In this document: in pieces, positions 35,671-44,806 of the stretch
Numbering within the stretch: the first letter of the stretch is position 1
Layout: each line of letters begins with the position of its first letter
Assembly (NCBI GenBank): GCA_903813345.2
Contig: CAIIXF020000005.1
Span: 4,677,375 to 4,741,374 of the forward strand
Source of the DNA: Owenia fusiformis
Lineage: Eukaryota > Annelida > Polychaeta > Sabellida > Oweniidae
Reading direction: 5' to 3'
DNA length: 64,000 nucleotides
The notes under the pieces: model-generated
Database searches by the model: none
Seen by the model: the letters and a program-made list of their open reading frames with translations, nothing else
What the model was told of the DNA's origin: nothing
Program-made: the position numbers and the translations under genes

Positions 35671-36609
35671 TCTGACTACTTTATTGAACAAAAAACATTA
35701 ATTAACGTCAACCATTCTTATTGAAAAATAATACATTATTGTAAAAATCTTTAGTTTTCCTGGAATAAAGTATGTACTTTTGTGATTTTTAGAAAATAGA
35801 CATGACAAGGAATGACATGAGACAAAAATATTCTAAAATTGAAACAATTTTTTGTTTAGCCTGCTCGCTATCTGATTCTCTTTTTAATAAGATGATATTT
35901 CGTTCATTAGAACCCTCAGTCCATGATATGATTTTGGGCAGGGATTTCAGCATCAGATTCCAAGGTATGAAAACTTCATACATTAGTTATCCAAAATGTG
36001 AAGACATGAGAGACACTGCAACTCATTGCATTTTGTGACAGCATTTACCTGAATATGAATATATAATATGAGTCACATGACCAACAAAACCGAAAAACTC
36101 AAATTCCTTCTGGCTGACACCATGTGCCCTATTGAATCCCAGTGTGATAAATAGTTATGATTTTGCATTGATACATCGTTTTACATTTCGACTACCAGAA
36201 TAACCAGGAAGTAAAATTTGGTGAACTTGGGGCGCTATATTAGAAATGTGTTCTATCATTGTATTTTGTCAGTTATCAAGCATTTACCATGTCTATGATA
36301 AGATTGAATACTTTCTATTCAGCACTCAAGTATAGGCCTATTTTTATGATGTAAGTTTTTCACAATCCAGGCTATCAAAGTCTCTTAGTCCGAATGTTAA
36401 AAGATCTAAAATATCAAATATCCAAATCATCAAAACGAAATGTGAAATAACAACATTGGAACTAAAGTTTACTTCTCTATCGATTCAATTGATCTGTGAT
36501 TGATTTGAAAAACCTGAGTAAAAAAGACAGGCAGTGAAATCTACTTCATGAGATCGACTGCGTAACAAACATCACATTATTGTGAGTTAATAATAGCAGT
36601 GTTGTGTCA
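35671..36609. other. No gene recognised
   Basis: AT-rich. The 78-codon frame at 35802-36038 is not recognised. Confidence 0.45.
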
Positions 36610-36617
36610 TTCCTAGG

Positions 36618-37819
36618 CACAGGAAGTTGTATTAAGTCCTTTTTGGGCCCTAACGGCCTTCTGCCCTCCCCCAATCTCACACAACAGACGAATCTATAAG
36701 GATGCCAACAAACATCTAGACCTGAAAAAAAAATGAAATCAAAAGAAAGATTTTTACAAGATCCTTGTTCAAAAAGCCTCCAAACTCGCTCAATTTGGAG
36801 TAAAAATACTTCTCAATTGAAAAGAAACAAAAAAAGCACGAGCTGACAGATGCTTAATGACGATATAAGCCCTGCAAAACATCTAGCCATCAAAACTCGA
36901 CGAAATGGAATGAAATGAAAAATTCAAATATTTACCGACTCTGTAACTCTTCAATGACACAAGGTACTACAAAAAATGTTAAATCTGATAAACCTTATAC
37001 TATAAGCTTTGTATATTTTTGCAAATACTTAGCTGATTTAGCGTACATACCTTTAAAATCTCAAATCTTTCTAGACTTTATTTTTCAAACTTTTTGGAAA
37101 TGCCAATATGGCCGATGGACACCCCAAAAAAATTTCATGATCAAATTAAACAAGTAATATATTAATAAAATAATAATTTCTGTCTCCTAAAATTACATTT
37201 AAGAATTACCTTGGTTTGATTTATGTTATTCAATGCTCAAATAAGGTTTAATTGTAAAAATGTTCATGACCTACTTTTAGGCTGGCCAATCCAATCGCAA
37301 AAGATTGTTAGATCCGTAAACGTGTCATGGGCGCCGAAAGAAAAGTTTCTCAAAAAATTCAAATTTTAAATAACTATCAATACGGCATGATTTTCAATAT
37401 ATATTGGTAAATCATAACAGTATTTCTAGTCAAATACATACAAGGAAAAAGAAGACGAAATTTGAAAAGCAACATTACAGCAGGAAGGGAGCTACAGAGT
37501 CTGTAAATATTTGAATTTTTCATTTCATTCCATTTCGTCGAGTTTTGATGGCTAGATGTTTTGCAGGGCTTATATCGTCATTAAGCATCTGTCAGCTCGT
37601 GCTTTTTTTGTTTCTTTTCAATTGAGAAGTATTTTTACTCCAAATTGAGCGAGTTTGGAGGCTTTTTGAACAAGGATCTTGTAAAAATCTTTCTTTTGAT
37701 TTCATTTTTTTTTCAGGTCTAGATGTTTGTTGGCATCCTTATAGATTCGTCTATTGTGTGAGATTGGGTAGGGCAGAAGGCCGCTAGGGCCCAAAAAGGA
37801 CTTAATACAACTTCCTGTG
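36618..37819. mobile_element. 1.2-kb element with ~330-bp near-perfect inverted arms
   Basis: Arms 36618-36949 and 37490-37819 are nearly perfect reverse complements, beginning CACAGGAAGTTGTATTAAGT and ending CTTCCTGTG. TTCCTAGG flanks both sides (36610-36617 and 37820-37827), an 8-bp target duplication consistent with hAT or a related superfamily. The 540-bp centre is AT-rich; the frame at 36915-37157 spans an arm edge and is not recognised as a protein. A transcript through this locus would form a long hairpin. Confidence 0.85.
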
Positions 37820-37827
37820 TTCCTAGG

Positions 37828-39557
37828 CTCTGGTATTTGCAGGCATTTTCATCAACTGACTGAAATTCATCACTGAAATTTTTCTGTTTTCTTCAGAAAA
37901 ATACTTTTTTTAGCTACACTAACAACTCGTCAAAAATACTCATTTCAGTACACATTTACAAGAAGTTACTATGAAAAGTAATACTTACATGTAAACAGAT
38001 GTTTTTGTGTCGTAATAATGGTTCAGTAGTTCACGAACGCAACAATATTAGAAGAAATACATGAAAACTTGTCCTCACGTAGGGTCAAACGGCAGCCATC
38101 TTGAAATAATAAAAATTTAGGTCAAGGTCGGGTCAAAGTAAATTGATTTTTCAAAGCGGGAAATTCAAAAGTTTAAAACTTTCAAACTTTGAATCATAGA
38201 TCCCGGCCAGATTCTTTTGTAGTAGGATCATTAGCTCAATAAATATTCCTGAATTATTCTTTTAGCCCATGAGATCCTAATACAAAACGAGCTGACCAAC
38301 ATATATGCTTTGAATCAGAATTCAGGCAATATTGTGTCATCGATAATGTGTAGAAACACAAAGAACAAATGAATCGGTATTGTGATGAGCGTGTACAACC
38401 TATGCAGCGATCAGTTTTAATGGTTCAATTTTCATATTACCCTTATGTATCTAAAAGTTTTACAAATACAAATATGTCCAATAAAAGAAAATATTATCTG
38501 TCCAATATAATTAAACCACATTTCTAGAAGTAATTTTACATATAGATTTCAAATATGATATCATTTTGAATGAACTTTTGAACTGCTAATGAATGATGAA
38601 CATCAATATTATTTTTATTCGCATCTAGGACAGCAAACCTTAAGCCCCAGTCACATTTGATCTACGGCAACCGTACGATTTCGTAGAGGAAATGTGATTG
38701 AGGTTTTAATTTCCATCCCAGTATGCAATTGTACATCCTTAAAATGGCTGCCATGAATCTATGATACAAAACTGACTCAGATTCATCAGCGAAGGAGCCT
38801 CGCTGAGAGAACTCTAGGCGTGGTTAACGGCCAGTGTAATAACTGATCATGAAACTGACGAGGAACCTTTACCGATTGAACTTGTCTCAGGAAAATCAAT
38901 GGCACTAAACGGGCGTTAACATGCACGTTTTCACAATTCACTATTCATATATATCATATATCTTCAATGTCACCGAAAAAATCATATTCCACGTAATTGT
39001 ATATTAAATATAGGCCTTCCTGTTTCGAAAGTATTGCTGAAGTATAAAAGAACAGTAATGCGTATTTTACCCTTTTGATCGATTTTCCCAGGTAATATAA
39101 ATGATCGTACATGTATATAAAAATAGCTACCGGATAAAATTCACGACACCTTTTGGATGTTTCTCATGGCCTTCGTAAAGGAATCACCAGGTTATCTCAT
39201 TTTATTCTTGCTCATTTAGCAATTTTAGATTCACAATTAGAGATCAGATCAACTTTTTAACATTTTTTTTGTAACTAGTTTTTCTCGCATTAGCCAAAAA
39301 CTTACCATAATAAAATAAAGATCATAAAGACTATATATTTGTAATTTTAATATGTTCTTTTTCATTCTGACACCAATCTTACTTTATTTTATATTTAAAG
39401 CAGATATGAAATGGTATTTCTAACCTAAAAGGAATCAATATAATTTTTTGATAGATGTATTTGGACATGTTTTCTCATCAGTAGTGTGGAAATTATTTTA
39501 CTCTAACGATCGTTATTAGCTGCTTAATAAGCAATATTCGAATTGGTTGTGACGTTA
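37828..39557. other. No gene recognised
   Basis: AT-rich with no repeat family matched. A weak inverted motif CAACCGTACGATTTCGTAG lies at about 38669. Confidence 0.45.
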
Positions 39558-39752
39558 TTGGCCCCCACGTGATCTCTCACTGGTCCCCACATGGCCCGTT
39601 TTGGTCCATTGGATCATGACGTCATAATGCCGAAATGTTTTGTTATTAGTTTACACAACAATCCTATGGTTGCCGTGACGTTGTGATTACTAAGAAACCA
39701 ATAAACCAAAGCTATATTTTGTATATGACGTTACTAATCACGTGGGGGCCAA
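39558..39752. mobile_element. Short MITE with 16-bp palindromic ends containing CACGTG
   Basis: TTGGCCCCCACGTGAT at 39558-39573 recurs as its exact reverse complement at 39737-39752. The 160 bp between hold GTGACGTT/AACGTCAC-like blocks. No coding content. Probably a small DNA-transposon remnant. Confidence 0.55.
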
Positions 39753-39944
39753 TTTGATTAATCAGTTAGTTTTATTTCGTTATCTATGACCGTTAGCAGT
39801 TATCTAACATTTATTTTATAATGGCTATCGCAAGAACTCTACGTTGGGCTTACAATGGAGAAAACCGCGTTTTTGTAGCTGCAAGTTGAGAAAAGTTATT
39901 TCAGTTGTCCTTTAAAGTTAAATTAAATACACTTCATAATAAAA

Positions 39945-40562
39945 TACAGGGTGGGCAAATAAAAATTGGAAGATTTTTCTATTAATTCAATTGTCTTTAT
40001 TATTGCAGTTCAATTCACAAAAACTCAGATAATAGTTAAATGATTTTTTGGGAAAATGTTAAAGATAAAACTATGTATGTATATTTATTTTTGGCTTCTC
40101 ACGGTCATGATCTGTATACTGCGGGTGTCATGAAAAATTTCCAAATTTTCTCTGCTTGGGACATCACTGCTGAAACTTTATCTTTCATACCATACAATGT
40201 GTACCCTTCAAATGGTCCCAACAGAGCTTCCGTCAATGAAAACATATGTAGTTATCTATGGGAGAAGCAAGACATGTCTCCCTTGGATAATATAGCTAAA
40301 CTGACCTCAGCCTTTTCAAAACTGGCACAATATGTCCCTAAAACTATAATTTAAGCCACGTATGACTATCAAATATAGCTCAGACTGATTGTTCAGGTGA
40401 ATGGAGGATATGTTCAGGAAACCCCATTGTTGAGTAATCAAATGTTGAGCTTGTGTATTAATATTTATACAAGCTATTTATAAAGTATTGAAGATAATTT
40501 GTGACAAACAAAAAATTTACAATCGATGGAAGAAATGTTCCGATTTTTTGGCCCACCCTGTA
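39945..40562. mobile_element. 618-bp element with TACAGGGTGGGC ends, enclosing a 104-codon ORF
   Basis: Ends TACAGGGTGGGC / GCCCACCCTGTA are inverted; both ends carry a TA that may be the target duplication (Tc1/mariner-like, inferred). A frame at 40040-40354 starts MIFWENVKDKTMYVYLFLAS and ends VPKTII. I do not recognise it and see no transposase motif, so I treat it as a chance or decayed frame. Confidence 0.6.
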
Positions 40563-40884
40563 TATTGATTTTTAAAGATACGGAAGTGCCTCATCGTGGA
40601 TTTGTAAAATAATTAATCACTTTCATTTTGACACAAATCTTATTTTATCTGAGATTTGAATCTTAAAAATTCACTTCATTATCAAATCTTGATTCTAAAA
40701 AATACACCACATGTCATTTTCAGTACGTAACTTTCCAGAAAAAACCGTTATTAAGAATTGAATTAATGATTTGTCATTAATAAAAACTATTGTTCCACGG
40801 ACTTTAAATACGTCAGATACCCTCAGACTTAACCAAACATCACGGACTATATAGGACTATATTTTTAGTTGGTACGCCCTCTTG

Positions 40885-40965
40885 AGCTCACTTGGGGATG
40901 TCTGATTGCATGGCCGAAGGACCCGCATCTCTGGGAGTCGGGGGTTTGGTCCCCCGGGGAATTTT
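40885..40965 (+). other. Possible tRNA-related SINE fragment
   Basis: GATTGCATGGCCGAAGGACC and later GGGGGTTTGGTCCCCC resemble degraded A and B boxes. The B-box departs from the GGTTCGANNCC consensus and no tail or target duplication is evident. Weak call. Confidence 0.3.
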
Positions 40966-41329
40966 TATTTTACGTTATTTGATGCAATCTGACCGTGTTT
41001 ATCAACTTGATATAGTTATATTCTGATAAAACATAATGGTTGAATATACAAATACAGAATCATCAATAAATGTGCAAACAAATTAATGTATTTCAACGCA
41101 TTTCTAACAGGGCATACTAACAGGTGCTACGCCCATGAGGTTTATCATGTTTGCTAGGGCCCTAAGCTTAGACTGAGGACATGAAGATCCTCTTGCAATT
41201 GACTTGTTCGGAACATAATATTGACTGACATTACTTATCTATTTCAATAGTTCGATTATAGCACAATATATGATCTATTTTGATTCAGTGTTGTGTTTAA
41301 GAAAATAGAAAATACATAGTTTATAGCTA

Positions 41330-41556
41330 AAACTGGTTATGATTGCTAGAAACACAGAAACTTTCTGTGCTGCTTCTGGATACATAGTGCAAGGATCCGA
41401 GGGCGCTTCCGACTTCAAATGCCAAGCGTAGTGTACAAACCGCACAACCGCATCCAGGCAAGAAAGAAAGTGTGCTAAATTCAACGCCCCGTCAGGGAAT
41501 CGAACCAAGGACAATCTGATCCAAAGTTCGGTGCTCTACCAACTGAGCTGTTAAGA
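41330..41556 (-). mobile_element. tRNA-derived SINE upstream of the P450 gene
   Basis: The minus strand reads TTAACAGCTCAGTTGGTAG then AGCACC (A-box region) and CTTGGTTCGATTCCCTG (B-box), followed by a non-tRNA body. It ends near 41330, with no clear tail. It lies about 270 bp upstream of the P450 start codon. Intact A and B boxes could support pol III transcription away from the P450. No acceptor-stem pairing with the 3' part was seen, so it is a SINE rather than a tRNA gene. Confidence 0.7.
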
Positions 41557-41823
41557 CTAATGTTAAAGCTATAAAATACTCTCAATACCTTACATGTTCG
41601 GGAATTATTCTTAAAGATAAGAGCCTACGGGCTACTGTTTATATGTTATGATATAATGTTCTTCCACTTTAAAAAGAAACATCCACTTTGAATTGTGTAA
41701 TAAACTGTTGAACTTTAAACAAACAATCGCAACATAGCAATATGACAAGATAAGCCTGATTTTGTAACACAAGCGCAGCTATCTTGAACTGAAATTTTCA
41801 ATCCAAATTATTTACTTCCAATC

Positions 41824-42366
41824 ATGTTTCTGTATGCTCTCCTGGGATTTGCATCAATTTACTGCATTTATTTCATCATAAAATGTATCGCGAAACCGCG
41901 AACTGATGCACCAGGACCAAAGGGATGGCCAATAGTAGGAAATGCTTTAGAATTCGATATGAAACTCTCGACAGTGCAGATGGCAAACTGGGCGAAGAAA
42001 TATGGTGATATTTTTAAAATAAACCTATTGGGAGAAGATATCGTCGTCATCAACGGAGAGTTGTGTTATGAAGCTCTTGTTCAACGCGGTGAAGATTTTG
42101 CAGGACGACCATTTTTTAATCGCGGTGCGTGGGTGTCAGAAATGTGCGAAGACATCGCATTCGCTGATAATGATGCACGACAGAAAAAGCGAAGGAAGAT
42201 TGCACATAGTGGACTAAAACAATACGGAACCGGAGTGGCTCATATTGAACAGATAAACGCAAATGAGATCAAAGCTTTCTTGAAAAAAGTGGAGGACAGG
42301 AACGGTTCTCCATTCGATCCCCGTGCTGACGTTTACAAGTGCGTCATAAAGATCATGACTTTAATG
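41824..42366 (+). CDS. Cytochrome P450 (CYP2-clan-like), exon 1
   Basis: Exon 1 encodes residues 1-181 of a microsomal cytochrome P450 monooxygenase. A hydrophobic anchor (residues 2-22, MFLYALLGFASIYCIYF) is followed by the proline-rich hinge APGPKGWPIVGN (29-40), which places the enzyme on the cytosolic face of the ER. The segment EALVQRGEDFAGRP (about 84-95) and the C-helix region FADNDARQKKRRKIAHS (113-129) resemble CYP1/CYP2/CYP17-type enzymes. The C-helix tryptophan of the usual WxxxR motif is replaced by Gln120, while Arg124, the expected heme-propionate contact, is kept. The donor GTAAGA follows KIMTLM in phase 0. The ATG directly precedes the anchor, so this start is well supported. 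A tRNA-derived SINE lies about 270 bp upstream. Substrate cannot be predicted. Confidence 0.9.
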
Positions 42367-42380
42367 GTAAGATGCTCATT

Positions 42381-42448
42381 ATTTCACCCCATGGTATGAG
42401 TGTGGACAATTTTTTGAAGCAATGATGAAATGTGTGGAAAAGTCCGGC
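42381..42448. repeat. Inverted repeat pair in P450 intron 1, plus-strand copy
   Basis: The segment starting 15 bases after the exon 1 donor (ATTTCACCCCATGGTATGAG to AAGTCCGGC) recurs inverted at 44727-44804. See the finding on possible exon-like coding content. Confidence 0.7.
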
Positions 42449-42461
42449 GAAACTGCATCGT

Positions 42462-42950
42462 ATTTTTATTTATTTATTTGGAAAACGCTTTTAGAGCAGC
42501 GGCACTCAATCGGTGCATCCAATACATCATTTATAGAATATAAATGGGATAAAACATATCATGCAAAAGGCCACTAAAAACATGCATACGCATGTACGAC
42601 TATTGTGTGCACTGTACATGTATTTTCTTTAAGAACAATTTGACATATTTGTCAAACTTCACGTAATTATCATGTCCCCACAAGATTAAAGTGTCATTTC
42701 CCAGAGCCCAACATGTTTTTAGTTGTACACTTCCTGCTAGAAAGTCAGAGGAGAGTTGGTGGTTGCAGTTTGACACAACATTATTGAAAAATACATTCCT
42801 ATCACTACCAAAGTAGGGACAGACAAAAAGTCTATGCTGTATAGTATCTTTAACATTGAGGTTACAAAAGAGACATATACCGTTGCCTTGACCCCATCTT
42901 TGAAGGTCAGAGCGAAGGCCAAAACATCCCGTTCTGGCCATGAATTTAAT
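42462..42950 (-). pseudogene. Truncated antisense LINE copy (RT C-terminus and tail)
   Basis: On the minus strand, 42600-42941 encodes 113 residues beginning MARTGCFGLRSDLQRW and containing CLFCNLN, HRLFVCPYF and LWGHDN. These align by eye with the C-terminal end of the LINE at 44807-47150 (LARTGCFNLEEDRKRW, CKLCNLN, HRFLLCPHF, IWGHDN). The 3' end carries an AAATAAATAAAT tail at about 42462-42481. It is therefore a heavily 5'-truncated copy of the same family in the same intron but opposite orientation. The divergence between the two copies shows they are independent insertions of different subfamilies or ages. Confidence 0.82.
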
Positions 42951-44702
42951 ATGAATTTAATTTTTATTAATACCTCGCTAAATTAAATAATATTCTTTAT
43001 ATATTCCTAACGCACTAAGCAAGTAAATTCGCTATAACCAAACCAAATGAGAGTAAACACTTAGTAAGAACAAAAATTGCGCTTAAACCCATTAATTGTT
43101 GAGATCTTGGAGGTTAAAGTTGCAAAACCATGTTAGTTTTTTGAAAATTCAGATTGTTCTCACTGCTAGTAGGGTTATCTCAAATTATTTTTATTTTTAT
43201 ATAATAGTAAGATGTGTATCATCATACATCACTAACATTTGAAAGTCAAATAAGTCCCTCGCCCCTCTAAAGCCAAAACAGGAAAATATGGTACATATAG
43301 TAGTGTGATATACCATTGGAAAGATCATCCAAAGTTACTTTAAGTCACCAACTCTCAAGTAGTTTAGATGACATTTACCTTTATTTTGATGATTTTTTAA
43401 ATAGTTGGTATGTCCCCCTTCAGTAGCTTTTATGGCGTCAGAACTAGGTGGATATAACTTAAGCAAAACGTCATAGTCAAAAAGTTTATGTGCATTTTCA
43501 AGACTTTTTAGTACTTTCTTTAAGTTTTTTAATAAAGCATCCTTTGAATTTCTGTTCTCTATGGGTTCCCTCATCCGCAAGTGCCTCTGTTCTATACTTA
43601 ACTATGGATCCCATATGTTCGCAAGCATCACAATCAGGACTATTACTAAAGTAGTCATCACCCAAAACAGTCAATTTTTGACTGCTTGAGGAGATCCAGC
43701 GTAGCCAGTGCCTTAATACAAAGGGGCCTTATGTAACAAGCTCACTTGGGATGGCTCAAAGCAGAACAATAGCAAATATATCCTTTATGTTATGAAATAA
43801 TCTTATAGTACCCCCTGAAATCGTAGGAATTGAAGTCCAATTCGGCTGTGAAAATTGTTTTTACCACTTTAAAGCCCATCACCTTATATTTTCTTACACC
43901 TACAAGGTTACTCTAATATATTGTATTGCCAAAAGTTACTTCTTGCAACCTTCCAGCAAAAGTGTGCCAGCATCTGATACATGAGTCAAATCTGTATATT
44001 GTTGTCGAAAACTACTTGAAAAGTTTAATTGCCTTTGATCAAGGATACATGTTCTATGTAGTATTCAACCGTTGAATTTAATTTACGATAATTAACCTAC
44101 CTCTGATCTTATCTTAAAAATCATCTGTTCTAAAGACATTGTTGAAGCCATGTCGATACTTGTGATTACCTCCTTTGTCTAAAAATATAAAAGGTTAAGA
44201 CAAATGTTCTGAATACTTCTTCAGAAAATTCAAATCAAAACTTGTATCCTAATTGTGTATCAAAATACTACAACTCGATGTGAGGTTCGTAGAATCACTG
44301 CTGCTGAGATCTATATGATAATATATATGGATGCACTTGCACATGTTTACATCACAACATTGTCCATACACGAAATATATAGACAAATCACTCATAAATT
44401 CCAACAGCAACAGTAATTTGGGAATATAGACGATGGGTTATTACAGGTACCTCATACGACGTTCAGAGGTGTTATTTATTTGCCTAAAACACCATAAAAA
44501 TAAGGAGAATTCCAAAAAGTACTGAAAATTATTTTAATTTTTTTGTAAAATTGCATTTAATTTTCAACTTCATACAAATCACTCTATAAGTTGACCATTG
44601 TGGGAGTTTCACTGAAGCTGTAGGTGTTCATTGACACACCATCCAAATATTTTACCAAGCATTGGCATTACATTTAGCGTTCAAATATGAAATATAAACA
44701 TA
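42951..44702. other. P450 intron 1, no exon recognised
   Basis: AT-rich. A minus-strand frame at 43335-43580 (RMREPIENRNSKDALLKNL...) is charged and coding-like but unmatched; it could be a remnant of an inserted gene. Confidence 0.45.
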
Positions 44703-44726
44703 CCTTCCCTCTAAGACCTCCATTTT

Positions 44727-44804
44727 GCCGGGCTTTGTCCACACATTTCATCATTGCTTCAAAAAATTATCCACACTTATACCAGGGGGTGAATTTTAGA
44801 TGGT
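44727..44804. repeat. Inverted repeat pair in P450 intron 1, minus-strand copy
   Basis: Reverse complement of 42381-42448 at high identity. On the minus strand it reads FFEAMMKCVDKARQNGG then LRGK, followed by a GTATGT donor-like site at about 44703. Confidence 0.65.
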
Positions 44805-44806
44805 TG

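Noticed and set aside
35802-36038. Retropepsin-like fragment (MILGRDF resembles the 'ILGxDF' end of aspartic proteases)
   Set aside because: No DTG/DSG active-site motif upstream and no neighbouring pol sequence; a seven-residue resemblance is not enough.
41490-41556. A true tRNA gene on the minus strand
   Set aside because: The head is tRNA-like, but there is no convincing acceptor stem or terminator T-run, and the sequence extends into a non-tRNA body.
43335-43580. 81-codon charged ORF on the minus strand as a gene
   Set aside because: Coding-like, but no family recognised, no supported splice sites and no neighbours; possibly a transposon remnant.
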